Translations under genes and position numbers: made by a program
Notes under the pieces: model-generated
What the model saw: the letters and a program-made list of their open reading frames with translations, nothing else
What the model was told of the DNA's origin: nothing
Databases searched by the model: none
Shown: piece after piece, positions 9,538-20,294 of the stretch
Position numbering within the stretch: position 1 is the first letter of the stretch
Layout of the letters: each line of letters opens with the position of its first letter
Source of the DNA: Symbiodinium natans
Taxonomy: Eukaryota > Sar > Dinophyceae > Suessiales > Symbiodiniaceae
Reading direction: 5' to 3'
Assembly: GCA_905221605.1 (NCBI GenBank)
Contig: CAJNDS010002410.1
Location: 369,552-433,551, forward strand
Length of the DNA stretch: 64,000 nucleotides

Positions 9538-11268
9538 GGCAAAGGCAAAACAAAGTTGCGTAGCCCCTTCGGCAGGAACGCCAAAAAGTTCCTGGGAGAA
9601 TCGCAAATGTGGGAGACGCCACACACAGTCTTGGACCCCAAAGGCTCGAGGAGAAAGCTCAAACGGAGTGACATCTCATAGGCGCTGCAGTGGGGCAGAG
9701 TCCCAAGGTTGGGGAGAACGAAAGCTTGGTAAGCAAACGACTCAATGCGACGCACTGACCGTCTGGGGTGTAAAGGTCGAAAAACTGGCAGAGTCGCTCT
9801 GAGCCATGGACGCAGTGAGAGCAGCTCCGAGGACAAGCCGTCTCGGTGGCAGTGAGAAGTGGCGAGGGGCCGAGACCTGTGGAAGAAAAGATATGTCCCT
9901 GAAAAGAAAGCTAACCTTACCAGCTGAGGCCTCTGGGCCCGAAAGCTAGAGAGGGAGGAAATCACAAGGAAAAGGCTCACATGAGTGCCCAGCGGTGACA
10001 GCTTCTGAAAGATGACATACCAATGCGCAGTGCACTAAGGATCTGCAAAGATTCAGCGACGCTGACTGGCACTGGCGTTCTGAGTCATGGATGCCTGCAA
10101 GAAAAAGGATTCCCGGAGCCAAGGGGGCCGATGGCCTCGAATTGTACCAAAAAGCCTAAAACAACCCGTAAGGAACCTCTTCAATTACGGTAGAGTATGC
10201 AGACCGATGCGAATCTGACGCTCAAGAAAGGAAGCTTTGCAGACAAGCTGGAGTCGCGTTGCGGACTCAAGGAGAAGAACTCTCCGCCCAAAGAGGGCAA
10301 GACTCGTTGGGGCACGCACTTACCAGGTCGAAGCCTCCCAGGGCGGGAAAGGCAAAGTCTAGGTGGCCCGATCACACACGACACCGACCCGGCATCTGGG
10401 ACTCCTAACCGGCTGGTATGCAGCTGGGAAGAAATGAAGCCAGCACGAGGCCTACTGACTGGTCCAACCTTCCTGTGACCAGGAAGATGCCCAAGGTTCC
10501 AAAACGTCCGGACCCGGGGACCATGCTGACAAAAGGCCCCCCATGTTGCTCTCCCCACAAGCTGGGATCAAAGCATCAGCAAGCCGAGGCCGAGACCTCC
10601 AAACGGAAAGGGAGGGGGGCTGGGAGTGGGAGAGGGCAGCTTCGGGAAAGGGACCCTAAGAGCACGATAAGATCGTGCGCCGCCGCAAAGGGAAAACTCC
10701 ATTATGGAAAGAAAAAGCTGCCCCGAATGTCATCCATGTATTTGGCGAAACAAAGGCCAGCTTAGCGCGAGGCCAGGATGGCCCGAAGATAACGTACACC
10801 TCTCAGGGCGGACGGACCTGGAAGGTGCGAGCCCAGGTTGCGATCTTGCACTGCTGTGTGGACACAAGTGAGGCACTCTAAACATGCGCAGTACAAATAG
10901 AAGCACGTGACGTGCACCAGGGGCCGAAAGACCAGTGTAGGGACGATAGCGCTGGGCCAAAGAAAAGACAAAAATATTCTGAGAGGTGCGCCTGGAAAAA
11001 CGTGAGAAGCATCCGCAGCCAGACCTGGGTGCGAGAGCATGTCTGAGGGAAAGTACCCGACAGCGAAAAATGAACGAAGCTCCGAAACCGCACGCAAGCC
11101 TGATTTCAATCGGCACGCTCCGATGCCAATCGCCCACAGGCAGCCTAAAGCTCGCTGGGGGGAAATGCGACGAGATAAAGCCAACAATATGTACTGTGCC
11201 CGTCAAAACGGGCAAAGCCAAAGCAAAGGGGGGCAAAATAAGAGCCAAGTGCTGATGTACGGGCTTTC
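9538..11268. other. GCTTTG-rich spacer
   Basis: No supported gene. It includes the segment 10930-11260, which is related to 13670-13990. The motif GAAGCTCYGA recurs here and in neighbouring spacers. Confidence 0.45.
10930..11260. repeat. Diverged spacer repeat, copy A
   Basis: Aligns with 13670-13990 over several blocks, for example GCCAATCGCCC, AAGCT(C/T) runs and a GGGAAATGCG.CGAGA type block. Each copy lies just downstream, in minus-strand sense, of a reading frame of the array. Confidence 0.6.
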
Positions 11269-12019
11269 TCAGGGTTGCCCTTGTGCCCTCCTAAAAGCTT
11301 TGTAACAAATGCCACAGCGGTGCCGATGAGGCAAATCCTCGCGTGTAAGAACGACCCCGCAATGGCCAGCACCGCAGTCTTGGCACGTGGAGCGGCAGTA
11401 AATTTGATGGACAATCATTGTCTCATTGTGCTGGCTGAGCGGAAAGGCGTTGGGACCCATGCCGGTAGCAGCAGGTGGCGCAGTGTCCAAAGGAGGAGCC
11501 GGTGGCGGCTGAGGTCTGTCGGCCTGCGACACCCAGAGCCAAAGCCATTGGCCAATGTTCCAGCCAGGGCCAGCCTCCTTGGCGCGCGTCGTCCTCCTTC
11601 CATCCCATGGCACCATCGAAAGAAGCGGCCTCCTCCCACCATGCATGTGCACGGAGAAGATCAGCAGGGGCCAGTCCAAGGGAGCGGTGGCCATTAGGAA
11701 AATGCGGCCAATTGCTGTCCAAAGCAGGCTGCGCCGGCGTGACTGGCGAAGCAGCTGGGCCCGGGTTCAGGGAGGCCTTTTCCATCTCTTCGACCCAATG
11801 AAAAGCCCAATCGCCAGAGGTAAAGCCAAAGACGGTATCCATCTTCTCAGCAGCCTCAGTCAAAGGCGCAAAGGCTGGCGTAGACGAAAGCCAGTGCCAC
11901 AGCCATTGCGTTGGCGAGAAACCGCTCGTCGCCGGCATGTGGCGCGCGTCTTCCAGCCAGGATACCGCCTTGTTCACATCAGCTTCTGCAAGGCCCAAGA
12001 ACATGTCAGTATTGGCCAT
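11269..12019 (-). pseudogene. Trp-repeat and zinc-ribbon protein, probably frameshifted
   Basis: ATG at 12019 opens a frame with Trp-rich repeats (PTQWLWHWLSST, SGDWAFHWVEEMEK). Around 11590 the good composition moves to the next frame, which continues the repeat (IGQWLWLWVSQ) and ends in a Cys/His cluster: CRSTCQDCGAGHC followed by HRHRCGICYKAF, a likely zinc ribbon. A frameshift or a very short unrecognised intron near 11590 joins the two. The protein would be about 240 residues. No known family. The three WxxHW-like units are about 45-60 residues apart and look like diverged repeats of one motif. Confidence 0.45.
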
Positions 12020-13998
12020 TGCGAGCGATAAGCGAGGGTGGGCAAGGCCACCGAAGCCAAAGACAACTCCGTATCAACAATGAGAGGGCTAAAGCAAAGC
12101 CCAAAAGCTCTGAGGTAAAGCAACGCAATGGTGACGCAAAAGCTCTGAGTGCCGAAAGAACGAAGCTCTGAAATGCTGTGTAGTTACTACACACGACGTT
12201 CACCGGCTGTTCTGAATCTCTGAGTGCGAGACCAAGGGAAAAAGCTCTGCAATCCCAATCTACCCCTCCCAGGAGGTAGGAGCCGAAAGCTGTGTCGATG
12301 CGAGTAAGCACTGAAGCTCCGATTTAAGCACCCCTAAAAATGCAAAGCAGACAGAGCCAAGGGCAGGGTGATTCAAGACTACCCGAAGTCGAGATTCCTT
12401 TTGCTCAGACTCGCGGCAAAGAGATGGACCGAATTCGAAGGCAGAGGCCACTGCCAAAACCGGCCTGCATCGACTAAAAGTGTAAAGCTGAAATTGCCCA
12501 AAAGGAATGACCAAAAGGGAACGGATGCGGGGCTGGTTGAGGCTGTTGGCATGCACATGAAAAGCATGTCCACAACAAAGAGCGCAAGGTTAAATTGACA
12601 AAAGGCCTCTCGATAGAGGGTCTCCTTGTAGCTGGAGCCATGCGAAGCCTTGCAAAAAGGGGAAGCTGTCCTGCTTAATGCATGAGCTGGAGTGAGACCC
12701 GCAAAATGCAATACGGGGACGTGACTGCAAATTCCGGGATAACAGCCGGACTTCTGAAGGATTGAACGGTATTCGACAAAACTGGGCACTGAACGTGAAG
12801 AGAAAGTCTGGTGGAACCCCTTCAGAGACCAAGCCAAGAGCGACGCGAGGCAGACCTGAGCGGCTCGATTAAGTATCGCACTGTTGGGATTCTGATGCCT
12901 AGAGGGAGAAAACCAAAGCCGCAGAGATGCAACCCACCAAAGCCGTAGAGGGTCGCGAAACTATGAAACGCAAGCTTTGCCTGAGTAATGCCGCTCATGG
13001 CGTGCGACGCACGAAGAAAAGGCCCACCGAGGCCGGAAGGCACCCCCCCCTTTTAAGTTCAGGACGGGCGCGGAGATGATGCCAGGAAGGTAAAAGCGCT
13101 GCGTGGCGAGGCCAGCAACTGACAGAGGCTAATCATCAACGGCCTCAAGCTGCGAAGAAGCACAGGAGGGACCTATCGGTTCCAAAGATCGGAAGCCGCG
13201 ACAAAGCAAGAAATGAACTTATGATATATGCGCGAGGGCACCAGGCGTGAAATGGCAAGAAAGCTCGTCAAGTCCAGAAGGCCCCGAAGGCATGCCCGGC
13301 AAGCAGACGCTCTGAGCGCAGAGCCGAATGGGCATGAACCCCCAGAACCCCCTGGGACCTGAAGCAAGGCAAAGGGAGCCCACTCTGAGAGGCAGAATAT
13401 TGAAATGCAAAGAGCAGATATACCAAAGCTCGGGGCTCGGAGACACCGAACCTGGAAAGCATTAAAGCAAGGACACAAACGCCAAAGCAGTGGTACCCCC
13501 GCGCACAGCATGACGAAGCAAAATGAGGCCGGGACGGCCATGGGACCTGTGCGAGCCCGAGTGCAACACTGGCAAACACGCACAACACGGGTGTACGTGG
13601 GCCATGCATGCCACACATGAAAGGGAAAGAAAAGAGCAGCACTTGACGCACGAACAAACCCTAAAGCCAAGTTACCAGCCCATCAAAGAAAAGACAAAGG
13701 AAGCACTCCGAGAAGTGTACCCGGAAAAATGTGAAGGGCGTCCCGGCTGGGCACGGGAGCATGCACGAAAAGAAGCGCTGCATGCAGAAAACGAAGGAAG
13801 CTCGGAAGAAGCACTGAAGCTCTGATATTTTTGGCTGGCAAGCTCCGACGCCAATCGCCCCTAAGAAGCTTAAAGCTCAGGAGGGAAAATGCGGCGAGAC
13901 AAAGCCAAAAACATCCTATGTACTACCCCTGCCAAAGCAGAGAAAGCGAAGCGGAAGAGGGGCCACTAAAAGCCAAATGCTGCCTAACTGCCGAGGTA
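12020..13998. other. GCTTTG-rich spacer
   Basis: No supported gene. Contains the repeat copy 13670-13990. Confidence 0.45.
13670..13990. repeat. Diverged spacer repeat, copy B
   Basis: Partner of 10930-11260. Its end abuts the stop of the Pro/Ser-rich frame at 13999. Confidence 0.6.
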
Positions 13999-14715
13999 TC
14001 AGTTGGGATAATCGTCAGCGGCTTCATCCTGCAGCACAGCGGGTGTGGTCGGAGACCCAGGAGATGCTGACGTGGGAGGTGGCCCAGCGCTCTTCGGCAA
14101 TGCTGGAGGCGATGCAAGACCCATGAAAGAAGCCGTAGCCGATGGAAGGGTCGGAGTTGAAGGGTGAGGGACCACGTACACGCCAAAAGGCAATTGTACG
14201 GTAGCAAAGCCATCAACGTATATGAAAGGCAAAGTAACAGCAGCCGGTCGTAGGGGCGGAGGGCCAGACGGTCCGGCAGAGCCAGGAGCGCTTAGTGCAG
14301 ATGTAGCTAAGCCAGTGACAGCTCCCGGCGTAGACGCCGCGGGGTGTGACAGCGCAATGGAAAAACCAGGTGGGCCAGAAGGAATGTCCGAGGTACCGCC
14401 GCAGCTGGAAGATGGACGGGGCGTGGCACCCAACGGAGGCCCACCATCTGTCGACCTGGCTCGAAGACTCTCCATTCCTCGGCGCAAAGCCAAAGCAGTT
14501 CTGGACGAGGGTGTAGACGAAACAGATCCCGCCTTGGATCTGACTGAAGTGCTGTCCCCCGTAGGGGGGGGGGGGCCGCCCGGCGGGGACGGAACCTCCT
14601 CGGTCTCAGAGCTGGCGTCCCGCACGCGGGGCTTGGGCGTAGGCAACCCAGCAAAGCGGCCCCGTCTCAAAATTGAAGCAAGGGGTTTCGCAGCTGGACG
14701 TTTGTGCCCCGGCAT
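13999..14715 (-). CDS. Pro/Ser-rich protein (array member)
   Basis: ATG at 14715 (MPGHKRPAAKPLASILRR), about 238 residues. A basic N-terminus is followed by long Pro/Ser/Gly-rich stretches, a more ordered part (AVTLPFIYVDGFATVQLPFG) and a second Pro-rich tail with an acidic end. The G-tract at about 14566-14575 lies within it and is a likely place for sequence error. No family recognised; the composition suggests a disordered scaffold or Gag-like protein. The frame also runs open upstream to 14979, but that part is hydrophobic and shows no coding sign. Confidence 0.45.
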   Translation of the reverse strand: MPGHKRPAAKPLASILRRGRFAGLPTPKPRVRDASSETEEVPSPPGGPPPPTGDSTSVRSKAGSVSSTPSSRTALALRRGMESLRARSTDGGPPLGATPRPSSSCGGTSDIPSGPPGFSIALSHPAASTPGAVTGLATSALSAPGSAGPSGPPPLRPAAVTLPFIYVDGFATVQLPFGVYVVPHPSTPTLPSATASFMGLASPPALPKSAGPPPTSASPGSPTTPAVLQDEAADDYPN

Positions 14716-14876
14716 AACCCCAACGGGGATTCCGAAAAGAAAAAGAGTATACAATAACGTTAGAAAGCAAGATCTAAGTGGGCGACCTCTTGAGAGGAAG
14801 CAGCGGGCCACAAAGACAAACAGCATGCGACTATGCTCCAACGCAGAAAGGCAGACAGAGCAAAAGGCGGATATCA

Positions 14877-15128
14877 TTACTCCAAGGTCCCTGCCTGCCA
14901 GGGAAAGGCCAAAATGTCGAAAGCTCTGATGTGAGGAGATGCGCCAAGCTCCTGCAGTTGTGCACCAAGGGCAAAGCACAGACCGAGGCAGGTCCCTAGC
15001 AAAAGCGCAACATAAAACGGCATATGCCTAGCCAAGTGTGGATTGCTAAACCAGGGCAGTGCCCTGCAGAGGTAGGCCAAACGGAATCCTCGTGCTGCCG
15101 TCGACGCTGTTAGCTCGCATGCTCGCAT
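14877..15128 (-). CDS. Possible small membrane protein (weak)
   Basis: The ATG at 15128 opens a frame with one membrane-spanning stretch (FYVALLLGTCLGLCFALGA). It may be a real member of the array or a chance frame in GC-rich DNA. Confidence 0.25.
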   Translation of the reverse strand: MRACELTASTAARGFRLAYLCRALPWFSNPHLARHMPFYVALLLGTCLGLCFALGAQLQELGASPHIRAFDILAFPWQAGTLE

Positions 15129-15535
15129 CGCAGCAAGCTCAAGCGCAGCTTCGGGCCTGTTCGGCCATGGCCGCGAGTTGTCAAAGGTGTGCAAAGCAAA
15201 CACCCTGAGCTGGAATCGCCAGAACCAATGCAGCAGTAATCAAGCAATGAAGGAATTGCGAGTGAGTGTGTCATGTGCACAATAGGGCAAGCAGCTGGCT
15301 GATGAGCGGGCTTTCGCACTGCGCAGCATGTAACTGCAAAGTTCATGGAGCAAGTCACCATGGGGCACGCGTCAGCCGAAAAACCCCGCAGCATGTTATA
15401 GAAAGACTTCTTCAACAGGAGCAAAAACCTGCTATGAGGGAGCCCAGGTCCTGAGCGGGTACGCCAGAAAAAGGAGCTTCCAAGCACCCCGCTGAAGACA
15501 AATGCACTGAATGGCTGGAAAGGCGTAAGGCGCCC

Positions 15536-15736
15536 TCACGGCCTAACTGTCTTCCAAGCATGAAAGATGCGAAGCAGTGTTGCCTGGGCCTCGCGGCGCT
15601 CAACACGTGCCCAGAGGTGGGAACAAAGTGCACGTCCGTGAGCGAGGTGCTCTCTTTGCAAGAAACTCAAGCTGCTAGTGCTGGCATCACTGGAGGATGC
15701 ATTGACAGACGAGGCCACCTCGAAGGCCTGCTCCAT
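15536..15736 (-). CDS. Hypothetical 66-residue protein (array member)
   Basis: ATG at 15736. A Ser-rich N-terminus is followed by a basic amphipathic helix (LCSHLWARVERREAQATLL). No known family. It is the most upstream member of the minus-strand array. Confidence 0.35.
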   Translation of the reverse strand: MEQAFEVASSVNASSSDASTSSLSFLQREHLAHGRALCSHLWARVERREAQATLLRIFHAWKTVRP

Positions 15737-15838
15737 CTGGCAGCTGATCGCAGCTGCCGTGCACGAGGCCTAGTGTCAAATCCGTAGCTTACAAGGCCTG
15801 TAGACAAAGCTAGTAGGAGAAGCAATGCTAATGCGATC

Positions 15839-15879
15839 ATCGAAAAGCGAAGCTACCAAGCGATGTAATGCAAGCTGCA
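15839..15879. repeat. 41-bp dispersed repeat, copy 2
   Basis: Identical to 6968-7008 in the same orientation. Confidence 0.85.
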
Positions 15880-16160
15880 AACCACACAACCAATCCCACA
15901 CAGGGTCCTACGCTGGGGCTCTGAAGCCCTGAACAGTAGGGTGTTGGGCTACAACAGATGACAAGCAAGTAGGATGGAATTAAGGTTAACTCAAACCTTC
16001 GTGTCTTGTCCCACCTGGAGAACGAGATGAAGTTTGTATGTCGAGATCATGAGATGTTGAATGGAGATGCCAATGCCCACGCGCAGTGAATGTTGCTGCT
16101 GCAGCTGCAACCTTCCAAACAAATCCCAATGTCGTCCTTTGAATTTTTTTTAAGCGCCTC

Positions 16161-16312
16161 TACTGCATCAGTAGCACAGTAGGCCGATCTTGTGGGTCTC
16201 GCAACTTGGTGTGAAACAGCAGAAAGAAACAACACAACCAAATTTTTTTTCAAAGCGGATGCCTCTTTACTGCATCAGTAGCACAGTAGGCCGTTCTTGT
16301 GGGTCTCGCAAA
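16161..16312. repeat. Two copies of a ~47-bp repeat at ~105-bp spacing
   Basis: Both copies contain TACTGCATCAGTAGCACAG, then TAGGCCG and TTGTGGGTCTCGCAA. The two differ at one or two bases. T- or A-rich runs lie next to them. Function unknown. Confidence 0.75.
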
Positions 16313-16449
16313 GGTGTAAAACACCGTGAGAGAAGCAGGAAGAACAAGAAGGACGAACAACACCACCAACCAAGACCCAAACAACCCAGCGAACAAGAAC
16401 AACCAAAAGAAACCGAAAGCGACCAGTCAGAACTCATGTCCACGGCCCG

Positions 16450-18550
16450 CCACCACCACCCACGCGTCGCCGTCGCCTCTGCAATTGCAGTTGTCGCAGC
16501 CCATCTACCGGTTTCCCCTGTTCGCGTCAAAGCCAAGACTTCAAACTCAGCCATTTTTTTTTCTGCTGCTTGACGTGCATTTTTCCTGTTTGCACCTGCA
16601 AAGAACAAAGCTACCAGCAAAGAAACATGACCTTAAAAAACTTTGGCTTTTTCAAGCTGTCTGGCTTGACACATGCAAGGCAACACCAAACTTGAGCAAA
16701 TTAGAGATGCTCTGTTAAGTAATTTCAAACATGAAAAAACATTGAAACCAGAAAAACACTGGTTTCAAAGTTGTCTTGGCAAAGCAGATTGTTTTTAAAA
16801 TTTCTAAAATAAAAAACATTTAAGAGGAGCTCAAAGGGGGACTCAAGAAGGCTTAAGGGGGGCTTAAGGGGGGGGCTTAAAGGTGCTTAAGGGGGCTTGA
16901 GGGCTTTGACTCTTTGCCTTCCCCGAAGGAACCCCTTGCAGGAACCCCTTTGAAGGACTTAAGAGCGGCTTAAAGGGGAGGCAGGCTTAAGCCCCTTTGC
17001 CTAAAGGGGGGGGACCATCTGTCACGGAGCCCTCCGCGGCGGCCATGAAGAGACTCTGCTGTCCGCCATCGCCTCTGCTTGCGCTGGCGTCACCGACCGT
17101 GCGCAGCCCAATCGCGCCCGTTCTGAGTTCTGGTTCAAAATGTATTGCCATCTGGATCTCACATTTCTCTGCACTCAGGGTCTTGTTCTTTACCGACAAG
17201 CGTAAAGGAAATGGAGAGGTCCAACACTGGTAAATCAACACGGTTCCGGTTCGCTGTGGGGTGCGGCTACACAAAATAGTACTAGCTGGCGTGCCAATCT
17301 TCAAGAGCGTCCCCATGGAACGGATAAGGAAGAACTGTTGAAACAGCTGGACCTGGGACAATCAACTTATGGACCCCCTCTGCAACCCACTAAAGCCAAA
17401 TGCGGGTCTGCGATCGTCATGGATGCCCGTAAGTCTTGCGTGGCATGTCGCACCCGCGGCAAGCATGCCACCTACACTGCACTTCTCTGCCACAGTGCCT
17501 TCACTTGCGCAAGCAGCACACCGCTGACAATTGAAGGGTTGGCCTCTGTCTCGGTGGCACCGTAACTGAGTTGTGGAAATCTCTGCAGATTGACGTTGAG
17601 CAAATGTCCACAAGATGGTGGTTTTGACTTTCTGCACTCGCATTTTGCGATCTTCCTGCACAGCTTGGTGCGGCATGGGCGCCTGGTAGTTTCAATGACT
17701 TATTGACTCATGACAAAAACATGACTCATGACTTTTCACTCATGACTTCCATGTCTTTGCACTTTCGTTTGATGTGGTTTAATGGTAGGTGCGCCTCATC
17801 TCTCTTTGAATCTCATTGCTCTAGCTTACTGGGGCGCTGTTGCGTCGAAGAAGCAGTGGAGGAAAAAAAATGACTCATGACTTCCACAAAATACATTCTG
17901 TTTTTTTTGAACGTCGCGTTTTTTCTAATATTTTTTAAGATTTTCAATATGTTAAATTTTGATCCAAAGCAAGCCGGTTGGCTTAGTTTCAAAAAGTTTG
18001 TATGGATCATCTTGTTCATTTTGTTGACAATGTTTCTTAAACAAGGAAAAATTGAACAAAAAGCAATTAATGTTTTTTTTTTTTATTTTTGTTTTTCGCA
18101 AGTTTTTGTTCAGAGCGATTCTGTTTCCAAACAAGGCATTCCAAAATTATTATTCATATTGCAGACTTTGAAATGCTTCGAAACCAGTTTTTTTCTGTGT
18201 TTTAAACGTTTTTTCATGTTTGAAATTTTAAAAACAATTTGCTTTAAAAAACGTAACAAAAGAGCATCTCCAATTTGCATCTCAAGTGTGGTGTGGCCTG
18301 CATGTGTCAAGCCAGGACAGCTGAAAAACACAGACCCAGTTCTTTGAAGTTCTGTTTCATTGCTGGTGGTTTTGTTTCAGCCTTTTCTGCAAACAGCAAA
18401 AAAATGCACGTCAAGCCAAACAGCAGAAAAGAAAGATGGGCTGAGTTTGAAGTCTTGGCTGGATTCGACGCGAACAAAGCTGAAAGGAAACCAAGGCAGT
18501 TTTTCATTGTTCATGACCTGTGTTTGTGGCCGATGGGTTGCGGCGGCCGC
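16450..18550. mobile_element. Fold-back element with ~300-bp inverted arms
   Basis: The reverse complement of about 16480-16780 aligns with about 18190-18520. Shared blocks include GCATGTGTCAAGCCAG, AAATGCACGTCAAGC and GCTGAGTTTGAAGTCTTGGC, at roughly 80% identity by eye. The loop is about 1.4 kb and has no transposase frame. It fits a non-autonomous fold-back or long-inverted-repeat element. The outer ends are diffuse. Confidence 0.65.
16822..16990. repeat. GGCTTAAGG-type cluster
   Basis: An imperfect short tandem array of GGCTTAAGG and related words inside the fold-back loop. The core CTTAAG is itself a palindrome. Confidence 0.7.
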
Positions 18551-18770
18551 AATGACTCACGTGACTGCCGTGACTGTGGCTGTGACTGTGACTGATTCAT
18601 GGTTCCTGATTCATGATGATCTCATGACTCATGACTCATGACTCGTGGCTCATCATGATCTCATGTCATGAGTCATGACTGAATGAATGATTGATGACTG
18701 ATGATTGATGATTCATACTTCACAATGCATAATGATTCATGATGCGATGCGATGATGCGATTATGATTGA
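17696..18770. repeat. ATGACTC/TGATTCA satellite blocks
   Basis: Repeats of CATGACTCATGACT type occur at about 17696-17750, 17868-17885 and most densely at 18590-18770, where they grade into TGATTGATGA. An AT-rich, T-run-rich stretch lies at 17890-18270. No gene seen. Confidence 0.75.
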
Positions 18771-18986
18771 TAACACGAAGGAGCAATGGACTGGCTTCGA
18801 CGTCTGTTTGTCGGTTCAAACCGAGTACCTTTGAGCCTAAAAACCCGACCCTCAAACCTGAAAATAAACCCTGGACACTTAGCTCCGTCGTAGGTAATGG
18901 GGCCATGTAATCCATGTGGCCCCCTGATTTGATGCCAAGCAGAGAGTGCTTCGCACCCCCATTTTGCCGTCAGGCAAAAAACCCAA
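18771..18986. other. Spacer before the YR retroelement
   Basis: No gene. GGTTCAAACC near 18813 resembles a tRNA B box, but no tRNA fold was found around it. Confidence 0.4.
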
Positions 18987-19035
18987 GTTAGCATAAATTT
19001 TCTTTTACAGTCCGTGAAGTGCGGCCAAGTTTCTC
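18987..19035 (+). repeat. Left terminal sequence of the plus-strand YR element
   Basis: Two blocks, GTTAGCATAAATTTTC-TTTTACAG (18987-19010) and TCCGTGAAGTGCGGC-CAAG onward (from 19011), recur inside the 476-bp unit beyond the recombinase (29611-29634 and 29695 onward). There they are separated by an extra 60 bp. This suggests shared terminal sequence of one element. Confidence 0.55.
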
Positions 19036-19929
19036 TTAAGAAATGTTTCCAAGTTACAGAAGTTAAAGATGGCCTGCTGCCAGCCGCAGTCCAGTTCGTC
19101 CAGCTGGAAAAAGTTGAAGCTTGAGCTGGAAGCTACAGCGGTTTTGGCCAGCTTCCTTCTTTGGAGGTGCTACGCTTTTTGTCCATAAGTGCGCATTCTT
19201 TGGAGTGTGCTGGAAGCAGTGTTTGGCTGGAACTTTGAATCGAGAGCTTCTTGGCTCAGGGGCAACTGTGCGGCCTCTTGAACCACTGCCACAGTTGCAA
19301 CGCCATCTTAGCATCATGCCTGCTGTTGGTGGTGTTGTGCGTTTTAAAAAGTGCAAGAACAAGCCTTAGCTAAGTTACTTACGGGGTAGAGCGGCAAAGA
19401 AGGCAATGTTCTTGCGTTGTCTTGGCGGGAGGCACGCTAGTGGAGGGTGTTGCACCTGCAGATGTCACCTTGACCGCTCTGAGTGACGTTAAGCCCCGAG
19501 CGTAAGAGAGCTGGACTCAACTTTAGGGAAATTGCGGAAGCAAAGAAGCACTTGGCTTCTGCGCGTGCGCAGTCCCCTTTCAGCTTAGCGCAAAGGCAAT
19601 TCTGCGGCGTCGTCAGAGCCGCCGTCGGGAACCTTGAGTTTTCAACTTAGACGGCCAGTCAGCTGCAGATTGTAAAGAGAGCCGTGGCTGAAGACTCTTA
19701 TGCCAGGGTCTCGAAGAAGCAGAATCAAATCCTATTGCAAGTGGATCTTTTTGGCGAGCCCTTGGAGGATCGAGTGGTTGTTATGTTGGAAGCCCTCCCA
19801 GTCCGAAGCAGGTTTTTACAGCAGCGAAAACAATTGCATTAACTTCGTTGGCAAAGCTAGGCAAATTCAAGATAAGATTCGAGTGTTGCAAATATTTTCA
19901 CAGAAGCGATTTGCCCAGCAACATGTGGT
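19036..19929 (+). pseudogene. Decayed upstream coding region of the YR element
   Basis: Plus-strand pieces with coding-like composition are broken by stops. One starts MACCQPQSSSSSWKKLKLE and contains a hydrophobic segment (TAVLASFLLWRCYAF). Another near 19680-19840 reads helical and charged (EDSYARVSKKQNQILLQVD). They may be the Gag-like part of the element. No domain recognised. Confidence 0.35.
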
Positions 19930-20294
19930 TGTGGAGGCCCTTTTCCGAAGTCAAAGCAATTGCGGGTTTTTCGTGTGTGCCTAAGAAAGACGGGGCGAGA
20001 AGCCGGGCCTGAAGGCTGCAGTGTGTGACCAGTCAAATGCCTTCACGAGTGTGCTCGTGCCTAAGTGGATGGTCTTGTACCAGGCAGTCCCTCCGATCCC
20101 GGCGGGTGATGTTTGGGAGCTTCTGCTTCAGCATCTTCGTGAATCTTCGTCGGTATTTGATTGGGTATGTCCTTGCTACATGCGCTTGCCTATGGGGTGC
20201 AGTCACTCCGTCCATATCCTGATGAGTATAAATCTGCGTATTATTGGCATGACTTTGTCTTCAAGCCGTCTTCTGTCGCGTATCCCTGCCTCAG

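Noticed and set aside
18800-18830. tRNA gene suggested by GGTTCAAACC
   Set aside because: No A box at the right distance and no cloverleaf could be formed.
19011-19035. TCCGTGAAGTGCGGC-CAAG as a spliced-leader relic
   Set aside because: It starts and ends like the dinoflagellate spliced leader, but the middle does not match and it recurs inside the 476-bp repeat, so it belongs to the element.
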